Assembly: GCA_900544455.1 (NCBI GenBank)
Contig: UQVJ01000015.1
Span: 1 to 24,966 of the forward strand
DNA length: 24,966 nt
Origin: an uncultured Eggerthella sp.
Lineage (GTDB): Bacteria; Actinomycetota; Coriobacteriia; Coriobacteriales; Eggerthellaceae
Direction: 5' to 3'
Within the stretch, counting starts at the first letter, position 1; every line of letters starts with the position of its first letter. Made by a program: the position numbers and the translations under genes. The notes below the pieces were generated by a model, which saw only the letters and a list, made by a program, of their open reading frames with translations, did not search any database and was not told the origin of the DNA. Shown in pieces: positions 7,961-15,034 of the stretch.

Positions 7961-8872
7961 CTATTCGGTGTCTTCGGGTTTTTTCTTGGGCTGGCGAACG
8001 TTTACCTTCAGGCTTGCCAGGCTTACGCGCGAATGCGCTGGAATGGATTCAGTAACGAAAGCGCCGCCTGCTATGACGGTATCTTCGCCGACGATGGTCT
8101 CTCCACCCAAGACGCTTGCGTTTGAGTAGATAGTCACGTTGTCCTCGATGGTGGGATGACGTTTTACACCGGCAAGTTTTTGTCCCGCGCGAGTGGAAAG
8201 AGCACCGAGCGTTACACCCTGATAGATCTTCACATGGTTGCCAATGATGGTGGTTTCGCCGATGACAACACCTGTCGCATGGTCAATGAAGAAGTATTCG
8301 CCGATGGTGGCGCCTGCGTTGATGTCGACGCCGGTGCCGCTGTGGGCATATTCGGTCATGATGCGGGGGATAAGCGGCACGTTCTGCGTGTACAGTTCGT
8401 GGGCGATACGATATACGAAAATGGCAAAGAATCCCGGATAGGAAAAGATAATCTCTTCTTTGCTCTGAGCGGCTGGGTCTCCATCGAAAGCAGCCTGGAC
8501 ATCGGTAAGCAGCACACGCTGGATTTCAGGTAGCTTTTCGAAGAAGTTCTTGCATATTTCGTCCACGCGAGCTTCGACTTCTTCTTCGCTGATGTCATCG
8601 GCGCCCTTGAACAGAAGCGCCTCTTTCAGCTGACGGCGCAACGAGTCTTCGATTCGGATCAGCGTTTCGCCAATGAAGTATTCGGGATTGGTGCCCGTGG
8701 GAGTTTCATCGCCGAAGTAACGAGGGAACATCACGCGGCGCAGATCTTTGATGATGTTGATGATGGCTCTCTTGTTGGGAAAGTGCTTGTCGGGGTCGGT
8801 GAAGAAGATCTCGGTGGCGCTGTAGTTTTTGGCGATACCGGCAACGATTGAGTCGAGGTTTTCGTTGAACAT
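7961..8872 (-). CDS. cysE: Serine O-acetyltransferase
   Basis: Makes O-acetylserine from serine and acetyl-CoA, the committed step to cysteine. The 303-residue product starts MFNENLDSIVAGI at ATG 8872, behind AGAGGA; in-frame codons further upstream have no ribosome site. An N-terminal helical domain (to about residue 185) precedes the left-handed beta-helix of hexapeptide repeats with the family signature GTGVDINAGATIGEYFFIDH. That stretch contains the catalytic-type histidine and is followed by GVVIGETTIIGNHVKIYQGV and GALS. The long N-terminal domain matches the SAT/EpsC group rather than short acetyltransferases. No cysK lies beside it. It shares the window with cysteine desulfurase-like and selenium genes, but about 6 kb or more separates them. 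Confidence 0.9.
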   Translation of the reverse strand: MFNENLDSIVAGIAKNYSATEIFFTDPDKHFPNKRAIINIIKDLRRVMFPRYFGDETPTGTNPEYFIGETLIRIEDSLRRQLKEALLFKGADDISEEEVEARVDEICKNFFEKLPEIQRVLLTDVQAAFDGDPAAQSKEEIIFSYPGFFAIFVYRIAHELYTQNVPLIPRIMTEYAHSGTGVDINAGATIGEYFFIDHATGVVIGETTIIGNHVKIYQGVTLGALSTRAGQKLAGVKRHPTIEDNVTIYSNASVLGGETIVGEDTVIAGGAFVTESIPAHSRVSLASLKVNVRQPKKKPEDTE

Positions 8873-8895
8873 GCGGTCCTCTTTCGGTTGATGAT

Positions 8896-8927
8896 GCGCT
8901 TCGGTTGGGAAGCGCGTTTTTGTTTTT
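8896..8927. other. Stem-loop in cysE leader
   Basis: GCGCTTC (8896-8902) pairs with GAAGCGC (8909-8915) and a T-rich run follows on the + strand. On the cysE (-) strand the stem sits about 25-45 nt before the start codon, in the untranslated leader. On the + strand it would look like a terminator facing transcription leaving cysE in antisense. Which reading matters is unknown. Confidence 0.4.
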
Positions 8928-8930
8928 CCT

Positions 8931-8959
8931 ATCGTAGCGTGAAGCGATGCGCACTCCAA
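8931..8959 (-). promoter_or_regulatory. Candidate cysE promoter
   Basis: On the - strand, TTGGAG (8959-8954) and TACGAT (8936-8931) are 17 bp apart. The -35 matches the consensus only at TTG, the -10 at four of six bases. The predicted start near 8924 gives a leader of about 50 nt carrying the stem-loop at 8896-8915. Confidence 0.45.
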
Positions 8960-9182
8960 TACACGAACCGTTAATTCCGACAATTTTTGTAGGTTTTTGG
9001 CGCGGGGGGTGATGATATGTGGGGAAATAGTTAGATAAACTAAGTAATTTGCAAAGTGCGCTACAGTTACATCTTGCAGTTATTGGACAAAACATACATT
9101 TATGAAGAGAACTAGCGCATTGCATGCAGCGGCGGTGCGTAAATAGCCGCGCGCTGTTTCTTGTGGCATTGAGGAGATCGAT
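8960..9182. other. Divergent intergenic region cysE/degV
   Basis: With the cysE leader this is a 310-bp gene-free stretch. It is AT-rich around 9025-9110 and includes a small inverted pair TTAG-ATAAA-CTAA (9031-9043) that could be a regulator site. TTGCAG at 9074-9079 is a possible -35 for degV without a convincing -10. The clear element is GAGGAG at 9171-9176, which sets the degV TTG start. No RNA gene or open frame of substance was seen. Confidence 0.4.
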
Positions 9183-10022
9183 TTGATTCGCATCATCGTT
9201 GATTCTGGATCCGACCTGTTACCAGAGGTTGCCAATAGATATAGCATTCAGGTTTTGCCGCTTCTTGCCAATGTGGATGGGGTCGAGTATCGCGACGGGA
9301 TTGATTTGGGGCGCGATGGGTTTTATGAGTTGCTAGAAGAAACAGGCGCGTTTCCGAAGACTTCCCAGGTATCGCCCCATGCGTTTGCCGAGGCATTCAG
9401 GGAAGCGCGCGCTTCGGGCGATGAGGTTATCGCAATTACCCTTTCTTCAGCGCTGAGCGGCACCTATCAAAGCGCTAAGCTTGCGCAAGCTATGGTAGGG
9501 GAAGAGGGCGTTTATGTTGTCGACTCCCTGTCCGCATCGTATGCCATCGCTATGATTGCAAAATATGCCTGCGCGCTGCGGGACGAAGGTTTGTCGGCGA
9601 AACAGATCGTTGCTGAAATTGAACGGTTTAAAGGACGGGTGAAGCTGGTTGCTGTGCTTGATACGCTGGAGTATCTGCAGCGTGGCGGACGCTTGCCTAA
9701 AGCTGCCGCTCGTTTGGGCGAGGCTGCGAAGCTGAAGCCTGTTGTGGTGATTACAGAAGAGGGAGAGGTGGGCCTTAGCACGGCGGTGCTTGGGCGGAAG
9801 CGTGCCCTTGATACGCTATTGAAGAAAGTTGCCAAATACTCGTTCGATGATTCTTTTCCAGCCATTCCCATCTATTCTTACGGCACGAAAACGTGTGAAA
9901 AGATGGAGGGCGAGTTGGCAGACGCTGGAATGAGCTTATCCGACAGGCATCAAATCGGATTCGTAATTGGCTCCCATATTGGTCCAGGCGCCTATGGCAT
10001 CGTCTTCGTCGAAAGTGAATAG
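9183..10022 (+). CDS. DegV family fatty-acid-binding protein
   Basis: A 279-residue member of the DegV/FakB family, which binds single fatty acids and in Firmicutes presents them to a fatty-acid kinase. The family pattern is clear: IVDSGSDLLPE at the N-terminus, TSQVSPHAFAEAFREA, ITLSSALSGTYQSAKLA (the SGTYQS ligand loop) and the C-terminal-lobe motif LDTLEYLQRGGRLPKAAARL. The start is TTG at 9183, chosen because GAGGAG ends 6 nt before it and the protein then begins MIRIIVDSGSD, as in the family. No fakA-like kinase is next to it. It is divergent from cysE. Confidence 0.9.
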   Translation: MIRIIVDSGSDLLPEVANRYSIQVLPLLANVDGVEYRDGIDLGRDGFYELLEETGAFPKTSQVSPHAFAEAFREARASGDEVIAITLSSALSGTYQSAKLAQAMVGEEGVYVVDSLSASYAIAMIAKYACALRDEGLSAKQIVAEIERFKGRVKLVAVLDTLEYLQRGGRLPKAAARLGEAAKLKPVVVITEEGEVGLSTAVLGRKRALDTLLKKVAKYSFDDSFPAIPIYSYGTKTCEKMEGELADAGMSLSDRHQIGFVIGSHIGPGAYGIVFVESE

Positions 10023-10101
10023 CTAAGCCGCGCTAGCCGTTACTCGGTAAAAAGTTTACTAAGGCTAATTCTTCGCACCACCGTTCTTTTGGACGGGTAT
10101 T

Positions 10102-11088
10102 ATGAGCATAGATAAACTAGCACCTTTTCGCACTGCAAAAGGGTTGTCGAGAAGAATCGAGGGCTCCATAATGCGTTTTCTCAGCGAGGACACTACCGTA
10201 TTAGCGGGATACGGGTTTGATGAAAAAGGACCGTACCTCCTGATCAACGATGTTGAAAAGGCGGCTCAGTATCGCTTTAGCGTGAGAAACAGGACGTTTA
10301 CTATGAAGCGGTTGCCTGAACGCTATTGCGTTGGCAGGTTTGATCTGCTTACACATCGGAAGAGCGTATGTCCCTTGCGGGTGGAGTTGCTCCCATCGGA
10401 GAAAGACGGCATGTGTCCCGCCTGCAAGGAAGCAACAGGGTTTAACCCGTCCTTCTATTACGCTGAAGCGGTTTCGCCGCAGCAGCGCGTCTATAACGAA
10501 ACCCCCCATTACGTATATCTTGCATATTTCTCTAAACAGCATATAAAAGCGGGCATTTCATCGGAAACGAGAGGCATAGAGCGTTTGCTGGAGCAGGGAG
10601 CACGGGCAGCTTGTGTTGTTGGACGTTTCTCCAATGCGTATGAAGCTCGCAATTTGGAGGCTGCGCTGTGTGCTCAGCCGCAGATTCTGGAAACCATGCG
10701 TGCGTCGGTAAAAGCGCGGTTGCTCGCGGAGGAACCTTATAACCCAGTGGAAGCGTGTGAGGTGCTAGAGAACAAGTTGAGCTCTTTGGCGCAGATCGAT
10801 GAGGCTATCCAGGCGGGGTTTTCGCCAAAGGAAGCCGCGCAGGATCTTTCGCGTTATTATTTCGGCGGTCCTTCGCCTGATGTCAGTGAATTGCAGTTGC
10901 CGAATGGGCACGAAAACGAATGCGCGGGTGAATGTCTTGGGATGGTCGGCGATAAGGTGGTTATGCGGCAGGGTAATTTTGGGTATGTGGTATCCCTTAA
11001 AGAGTGGGTTGCCCATGCGATCGACCTCTTAGAGGGGGAGATCGGTTTCGAATACCAATCCGCGCCACAGCAGATTTCTTTGTTCTAG
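10102..11088 (+). CDS. DUF2797 family protein
   Basis: A 328-residue protein of unknown function. The middle carries a cysteine-rich segment with CPLRVELLPS followed by CPACKEATGFNPSFYY, likely a metal or zinc site. Then come a segment HYVYLAYFSKQHIKAGIS, reminiscent of the core of GIY-YIG-type domains (weak resemblance by eye), and RLLEQGARAACVVGRFSNAYEARNLE. These blocks are the DUF2797 pattern as I recognise it from actinobacterial and other proteins. The N-terminal 60 residues are less conserved. ATG 10102 has only a weak upstream purine tract. It lies 79 nt after degV in the same direction with no clear terminator between, so co-transcription is possible. It converges on the TetR-type gene. 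Confidence 0.75.
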   Translation: MSIDKLAPFRTAKGLSRRIEGSIMRFLSEDTTVLAGYGFDEKGPYLLINDVEKAAQYRFSVRNRTFTMKRLPERYCVGRFDLLTHRKSVCPLRVELLPSEKDGMCPACKEATGFNPSFYYAEAVSPQQRVYNETPHYVYLAYFSKQHIKAGISSETRGIERLLEQGARAACVVGRFSNAYEARNLEAALCAQPQILETMRASVKARLLAEEPYNPVEACEVLENKLSSLAQIDEAIQAGFSPKEAAQDLSRYYFGGPSPDVSELQLPNGHENECAGECLGMVGDKVVMRQGNFGYVVSLKEWVAHAIDLLEGEIGFEYQSAPQQISLF

Positions 11089-11124
11089 TTCTGAGTGCCC
11101 GATGTTTGCAGGGCTTTGCTTTAA

Positions 11125-11160
11125 GCGTCGTTCCGGTTTTGGGCGGCGCTATTTATTTTC
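11125..11160. terminator. Possible terminator after DUF2797 gene
   Basis: GCGTCG (11125-11130) pairs, with one G-U, with CGGCGC (11144-11149), followed by TATTTATTTT, which already overlaps the 3' end of the convergent regulator gene. The stem is short, so this is a weak call. Confidence 0.4.
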
Positions 11161-11722
11161 TCAAAGACGCTTCGCCGGAAACGAGGCTTTTGGAAAGTTC
11201 AGCTAGGCGTTTGGCTGAAAGATGCTTTCCTTCTTTAACCCACTGCTGATAGAGGGCTATTGCGGTGTTGCAGCTGAACATGAGAACAAGGGAGATTTCG
11301 GCTGCGGAAAGACGACCGAACTTCCGAGTGTTTATGCGTTGAAGCTCGGTCAGTCGGGCAATGAGCGTACTGCTGATGATATCCGAGCCGGTACCGCATA
11401 CCAAGCATTCGTAAACGGGATTGCGGTTTCCCTCATCACAGAGATGGAGGAGCAGTTCAGCAACGAACTGCTCATTGTTCTCGGGCAGATTGAGTCCTTC
11501 GACTTTGCTGAGAAATGATTCGAAGAAGACATCGAGGTATTCCTGGACAAGGTTTTCAAGTGCGGGGTAATGGCGGTAGAACGTCTTTTTGCCGATGCGC
11601 GCTTGGCGGCATAGTTCAGCAACGGTAATAGACTCTAGTGCTTGCTTGCTGGCGAGTTCTTCAAAGGATTCATGGATGGCCTCGAGGGTCTTAACGATGC
11701 GAAGATCGGTGGCATTGGCCAT
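11153..11722 (-). CDS. TetR/AcrR family transcriptional regulator
   Basis: A 189-residue one-component repressor. The N-terminal helix-turn-helix is typical: ITVAELCRQARIGKKTFYRHYPALENLVQEYLD, roughly residues 28-60. The C-terminal ligand-binding region is divergent, as is normal for the family. The start ATG 11722 (MANATDLRIVK) follows AAAAAGGAG by 7 nt; an upstream in-frame extension exists but lacks a ribosome site. It is transcribed in the same direction as, and downstream of, the flavodoxin-fold reductase, with a terminator between them. An AT-rich region with palindromes lies directly upstream (11723-11900). It may regulate itself and the reductase; the ligand is unknown. Confidence 0.85.
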   Translation of the reverse strand: MANATDLRIVKTLEAIHESFEELASKQALESITVAELCRQARIGKKTFYRHYPALENLVQEYLDVFFESFLSKVEGLNLPENNEQFVAELLLHLCDEGNRNPVYECLVCGTGSDIISSTLIARLTELQRINTRKFGRLSAAEISLVLMFSCNTAIALYQQWVKEGKHLSAKRLAELSKSLVSGEASLRK

Positions 11723-11838
11723 TCGTTTCTCCTTTTTGTTTCCGGATGGTTTTCGGTTTCTTTGACTCATGGTACCTAATAACACTGCAGGATTGGATCT
11801 ATATGATGAATAACACATAGGTATATTAAGCTATTAGA

Positions 11839-11860
11839 GTATCGTAATTAATTAAAATAC
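11839..11860. promoter_or_regulatory. Candidate TetR-type operator
   Basis: An imperfect 22-bp palindrome, GTAT then two mismatched positions around a TAATTAATTA core, then ATAC; nine of eleven positions are symmetric. It lies in a very AT-rich stretch about 120 bp upstream of the regulator start. Assignment is inference from symmetry and position only. Confidence 0.35.
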
Positions 11861-11905
11861 CAGGTAAACCATATGATACTGGTGTGCATACGATGCTGAT
11901 TTGGG

Positions 11906-11937
11906 CATAAAAAGAGGGCAGCCGTCTGACTGCCCTC
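11906..11937 (-). terminator. Terminator after the flavodoxin-fold reductase gene
   Basis: GAGGGCAG (11914-11921) pairs with CTGCCCTC (11930-11937). On the - strand the stem is followed by TTTTTATG, a proper U-tract. It lies 40 nt past the reductase stop and upstream of the regulator. Confidence 0.8.
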
Positions 11938-11976
11938 AATAGGGGTAGGAGGGGTAAACCAAGATGCTTGTGTGGA

Positions 11977-12552
11977 TTATTCCCCGGTTGCATTTTCTAG
12001 GGCTTCAGACAAAAGAGCGTCTACGTTTGCTCCGACTACGTCTAAGCCGGCAGCGCTTACGCATTCCGATTCCTCGATGCCATACAAACGGGCAAGAACG
12101 GCGATGTTCTGGTAGCCGCAGTCGGCTTCATCGGGAAGCATGCCTCCTCGAGTGGTGACATAGGTGAGCTTGTCTGCCCTGCAGAGTCCAATGGGCCCAT
12201 GCTCGCTGTAGAGGTAGTTGATCCCCACTACGTCGATGTGCTCGATGTACGTTTTCAGCGAGGCTGGGTAGCTGGAAGCCCAAAAGGGGGCTGCTATAAC
12301 GATGCGATCGGCATCGCGGAACTGACGGGCGTAGGCGAATACCTCGTTATCGAATTCCCCCTTCTGCTCCAATGTCTGGCGTGCATTGAGCGTTTTGGTA
12401 GTAAGTGGGGCGAGGTTTTCTTCTTCCAGAATGACCTCGGTAACCTCGAAGGGCTCTTTCCGTTGCATTGCCTCTATAACGCCTCTGGCAAGCTTCAGAG
12501 AGCGGGAGGTTTCGCGGTTTACGCAGGCGTTTACAAATAGCAGCTTCTTCAT
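11977..12552 (-). CDS. Flavodoxin-fold NAD(P)H-dependent oxidoreductase
   Basis: A 191-residue member of the Flavodoxin_2/AzoR-like FMN reductase group. It begins MKKLLFVNACVNRETSRSLKLA (strand, then phosphate-binding loop) and continues with RIVIAAPFWASSYPASLKTYIEHI, the typical FMN and dimer region, and TYVTTRGGM near the flavin. Members reduce quinones, azo dyes or nitro compounds with NAD(P)H; the substrate here is not evident. The ATG at 12552 follows AAGAGGGATCC, a reasonable ribosome site. It is bounded by a hairpin upstream (12581-12615) and a terminator downstream, so it is probably a single-gene unit. The downstream TetR-type gene is the likely regulator, by analogy with many such pairs. 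Confidence 0.8.
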   Translation of the reverse strand: MKKLLFVNACVNRETSRSLKLARGVIEAMQRKEPFEVTEVILEEENLAPLTTKTLNARQTLEQKGEFDNEVFAYARQFRDADRIVIAAPFWASSYPASLKTYIEHIDVVGINYLYSEHGPIGLCRADKLTYVTTRGGMLPDEADCGYQNIAVLARLYGIEESECVSAAGLDVVGANVDALLSEALENATGE

Positions 12553-12580
12553 GGATCCCTCTTCCGTTTGTTCGACACGA

Positions 12581-12615
12581 GAAAGCCCCTTTAGCGTAAC
12601 GCTAAAGGGGCTTTC
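12581..12615 (-). terminator. Hairpin between aminotransferase and reductase genes
   Basis: A perfect 16-bp stem (12581-12596 with 12600-12615) closed by a TAA triloop. It lies 45 nt beyond the aminotransferase stop on the - strand. No U-run follows on either strand, so termination is likely but not certain. Confidence 0.6.
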
Positions 12616-12659
12616 GTGATTTAGCTAGTTGCGTTTAGGATTGGATGACCATTGGGCAG

Positions 12660-14222
12660 TTATGCCTGTCGGTAATGGCGCAGGAAGTCGTCCAGGTTGG
12701 TCATGCATTCGCTAAGCACTTCGATGCGTGGTAAATACACTACGCGGAAATGGTCGGGCTGCTGCCAATTAAAGCCCTTGCCTGGCACCAGCAAGATCTT
12801 CTTTTCGTGCAGCAAATCAAGAGCAAATTGTTCATCGTTGGTGATGTTGAATTTCTTCGCGTCGATTTTCGGGAAGATGTAGAAGCCGCCCTTGGGCTTT
12901 ACTGCGGTGATGCCATCAATGCTGTTAAGGGCGTTGTACACGTATTCGCGCTGTTCGTATACGCGTCCGCCGGGAACTACATAGCTTTCTACGCTCTGAT
13001 GCCCCCAAAGCGCCGTCTGGACGATGCTTTGCGCTGGAACGTTGGAGCACAGGCGCATGTTCGAGAGCATGTCGATTCCCAGGATAAAATCGCGGGCACA
13101 GTTGCGGTTGCCAGAAAGAACCATCCATCCAATGCGGTAGCCGGCGATCATGTGGCTCTTGGATAGGCCGCTGAAGGTGATGCAGAACAGGTCGGGTGCC
13201 ATGCTGGCGATGGATACATGCTCTTCGCCATCGAAGACCAGGCGGTCATAAATCTCATCAGAGAAGATCATAAGCTGATGCTTGCGAGCTACATCGACTA
13301 TCTCTTGCAAAACTTCGCGCGGGTACAGCGCACCTGTGGGGTTGTTGGGGTTGATGATAACGATGGCTTTGGTGCGTGGTGTGATTTTGCTTTCGATGTC
13401 TTGGATGTCGGGGTACCACTCTGCCTGCTCGTCGCAAATGTAATGCACGGGATTGCCTCCGGCAAGGGTTGCGCAAGCCGTCCAAAGTGGGTAGTCGGGG
13501 CTTGGGATAAGGATCTCGTCGCCATTATCGAGAAGAGCCTGCATGCACAGGTTGATAAGCTCGCTCACGCCGTTTCCCGTATAAATGCTGTCCATATCTA
13601 CATTGGGAAGGCCTTTGATCTGGGAGTATTGCATGATGGCCTTGCGGGCGCTGAAGAGTCCCTTCGAATCGCTGTACCCTTCGCAGTCGGGCAGCTGATG
13701 GCGCATGTCTTGGACAACCTCGTCGGGGGTGCGGAAACCGAAAGGAGCAGGGTTGCCAATATTGAGCTTTAGGATGCGCATGCCCTGGCGCTCCATGCGT
13801 GCTGCTTCGTCCACGACTGGGCCTCGAACGTCGTACAAGACGTTGTCGAGCTTGGAGGATTTCTTGAACTGACGCATAGGTGCACTTCCTTCTGTGGTGG
13901 CTGGAGCGGTATCTCGTGTTTGTTCGTTGCTGGATTCCGTGGTGTTGTTTTTGGTGGCTGCAGTGGCCGAAGGCTCGGGTTGGGCGGGTTTGCCCTCGTG
14001 TGTTTCGCCTTTGGCAAGCCATGCCGCAGAAACGTTCAGTGTTTGGGCTAGCGCCGTCATAACATCGGGACGGGGAATTGTTTTTCCGCTTACATATTGG
14101 CTCACCTGGCTTTTACCCAGTTTGAATCCAAAGGTTTCAGCGGCATGGATAAGGTCGGTTTGCTTCATGTTTTCGCTGTTCATGGCAGCTTTAAGACGAT
14201 CGGAAAACGTTTGCTGAGCCAC
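12660..14222 (-). CDS. XRE-family HTH / AlaA-type aminotransferase fusion protein
   Basis: A 520-residue fusion. Residues 1-70 form a Cro/C1 helix-turn-helix (QTDLIHAAETFGFKLGKSQV, then SQYVSGKTIPRPDVMTALAQ). Residues 71-115 are a low-complexity linker rich in A, T, E, N and P. From about 116 on it is a complete class I aminotransferase closely resembling E. coli AlaA (glutamate-pyruvate aminotransferase): KSSKLDNVLYDVRGPV, LNIGNPAPFGF, GYSDSKGLFSARKAIMQ, PSPDYPLWTA, INPNNPTGA, the PLP-lysine motif FSGLSKSH and a C-terminal RVVYLPR. It presumably makes alanine or related amino acids and may sense them for regulation. The GTG start has GGAG 6 nt upstream. It differs from MocR/PdxR regulators, which carry a GntR-type domain. 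A second start at 13877 could yield the enzyme alone. Repeated TTGAAC sites lie directly upstream. Confidence 0.9.
   Translation of the reverse strand: MAQQTFSDRLKAAMNSENMKQTDLIHAAETFGFKLGKSQVSQYVSGKTIPRPDVMTALAQTLNVSAAWLAKGETHEGKPAQPEPSATAATKNNTTESSNEQTRDTAPATTEGSAPMRQFKKSSKLDNVLYDVRGPVVDEAARMERQGMRILKLNIGNPAPFGFRTPDEVVQDMRHQLPDCEGYSDSKGLFSARKAIMQYSQIKGLPNVDMDSIYTGNGVSELINLCMQALLDNGDEILIPSPDYPLWTACATLAGGNPVHYICDEQAEWYPDIQDIESKITPRTKAIVIINPNNPTGALYPREVLQEIVDVARKHQLMIFSDEIYDRLVFDGEEHVSIASMAPDLFCITFSGLSKSHMIAGYRIGWMVLSGNRNCARDFILGIDMLSNMRLCSNVPAQSIVQTALWGHQSVESYVVPGGRVYEQREYVYNALNSIDGITAVKPKGGFYIFPKIDAKKFNITNDEQFALDLLHEKKILLVPGKGFNWQQPDHFRVVYLPRIEVLSECMTNLDDFLRHYRQA
13877..13893 (-). promoter_or_regulatory. 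Internal ribosome binding site and ATG for the aminotransferase domain
   Basis: Within the fusion gene, AGAAGGAAG (13893-13885) precedes an in-frame ATG (13877-13875) by 7 nt. Codon 116 falls exactly at the linker/enzyme border (MRQFKKSSKLD). Initiation here would give a 405-residue AlaA-length protein without the DNA-binding domain. Confidence 0.55.
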
Positions 14223-14235
14223 GTTGTCTCCTTTG

Positions 14236-14347
14236 GTTCAAACTATCTTTGAACTATTTTTGGCGCTTACATGAATAGTTCAATTTATTGAAGGATAGCA
14301 TGCTATTAAATTGAACTGAAGGAGATATCGGTAAATTAAATTGAACT
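14236..14347. promoter_or_regulatory. Array of TTGAAC/GTTCAA operator-like sites
   Basis: Four related sites lie upstream of the HTH-aminotransferase gene. They are a perfect 19-bp palindrome GTTCAAA-CTATC-TTTGAAC (14236-14254), TTCAATTTATTGAA (14279-14292), and two identical copies of ATTAAATTGAACT (14305-14317 and 14335-14347) exactly 30 bp, about three helical turns, apart. The first is only 14 bp before the start codon. The arrangement suits autoregulation by the fused XRE domain (inference). Confidence 0.6.
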
Positions 14348-14356
14348 TTTGCTAGT

Positions 14357-14388
14357 AAAAAAGCGGACGGCAATGCGCCGCCCGCTTT
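14357..14388 (-). terminator. Terminator downstream of acpP
   Basis: The stem 14360-14371 with 14377-14388 (12 positions, one G-U on the - strand) is followed on the - strand by a run of six U (14362-14357). It lies about 75 nt beyond the acpP stop. Confidence 0.8.
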
Positions 14389-14429
14389 GTAGAGATCGAT
14401 GACTCCGCTATTCTGCGTGCATCAGGTTA

Positions 14430-14463
14430 GATGGGAAAATGGTACCTGTCCCTATTGTCCCAT
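14430..14463 (-). repeat. GGGACAGGTACC repeat after acpP (copy D)
   Basis: On the - strand it reads TGGGACAATAGGGACAGG, then TACCATTTTCCCAT, starting directly at the acpP stop codon. It is the same family and the same sense orientation as copies B and C. Its terminal ATGGGA/TCCCAT hexamers can pair. Confidence 0.7.
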
Positions 14464-14687
14464 TATTCCTGCAGGCCCTCGATGTAGTTGATCAGGTCGC
14501 CTACGGTTTCCAGGTCTTCGGGCTCGCCGAACTCGATGCCGCATTCGTCTTCCAAATCGCAGATGAGTTCAACCATGTCCAAGGAATCAATACCCAGGGA
14601 ATCGAAGGTGGAATCTTCGGTAACCTGCTCGGGTTCGATGTCGAGGTTGTTGTTAAGAAGGGTGGTGATGGTGTTCATGATATCCAT
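14463..14687 (-). CDS. acpP: Acyl carrier protein
   Basis: A 74-residue acidic ACP that carries growing acyl chains on a phosphopantetheine arm. The attachment motif LGIDSLDMVEL places the modified serine at residue 35. The remainder (NNNLDIEPEQVTEDSTF, VELICDLEDECGIEF, DLINYIEGLQ) follows the four-helix ACP pattern. The start ATG 14687 has AAAGGA 8 nt upstream; a second ATG three codons later (14678) is possible. The gene stands alone, with no fab genes nearby. It is downstream of the tRNA-Sec gene and has its own terminator. Two unusual Cys residues (near 44 and 50) are present. A fatty-acid role is likely; a specialised pathway cannot be excluded. Confidence 0.88.
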   Translation of the reverse strand: MDIMNTITTLLNNNLDIEPEQVTEDSTFDSLGIDSLDMVELICDLEDECGIEFGEPEDLETVGDLINYIEGLQE

Positions 14688-14807
14688 GATGAGAGTCCTT
14701 TCGTAGTGCGGTAAAACGCGAGCACATTGTACCCGATTACGGCGCATCAACCAGCGAAAGAGCGAGATCCTAACGAATTAGCATCGAGGGGAATGGCAAA
14801 GTGAATA

Positions 14808-14904
14808 TGGCGGAGACGTGTGCGAATCGAACACACCTGAGACGTTCTGCGCGCCTCTCAGCGGCTTTGAAGGCCGTGGGGCCCACCAGGACCCATCCGT
14901 CTCC
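14808..14904 (-). tRNA. selC: Selenocysteine tRNA (anticodon TCA)
   Basis: The gene is 97 nt on the - strand with an encoded CCA (14810-14808). GGAGACG pairs with CGTCTCC in the acceptor stem; an eighth position (G opposite A) is non-canonical. The D stem has six pairs (GGGTCC with GGGCCC) around a four-base TGGT loop, a tRNA-Sec hallmark. The anticodon loop CTTCAAA carries TCA at 14870-14868. A long variable arm (TGAGA with TCTCA) precedes a T arm with loop TTCGATT. It lies downstream of selB on the same strand, separated from it by a 14-bp hairpin. The overall length and D arm exclude tRNA-Ser and suppressor tRNAs. Confidence 0.95.
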
Positions 14905-14946
14905 CTATAGAAACCGTGCTCATATTACCTTTTCAGGAACGAGAAA

Positions 14947-14988
14947 CCAGCTTTTTGCCGCTTAATTCGGCGATCGGCAAAAAGCTGG
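14947..14988 (-). terminator. Hairpin between selB and selC
   Basis: A perfect 14-bp stem (14947-14960 with 14975-14988) with a 14-nt loop lies 47 nt beyond the selB stop and 43 nt before the tRNA. TTTCTCG follows on the - strand, a weak U-tract. It may terminate or process the selAB transcript. A TAATAT on the - strand just upstream of the tRNA could be its -10. Confidence 0.55.
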
Positions 14989-15034
14989 ACAGGCGGCTTT
15001 TTATCTGTTTAGCGAATAGAGGGGCGATCGTTAT

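Noticed and set aside
14808..14904. tRNA-Ser or opal suppressor tRNA
   Set aside because: TCA anticodon, six-pair D stem with four-base loop, 97-nt length and the selAB neighbours identify tRNA-Sec.
14947..14988. SECIS element near selC
   Set aside because: Bacterial SECIS hairpins lie inside coding sequence right after a UGA; this stem is in a non-coding gap between selB and the tRNA.
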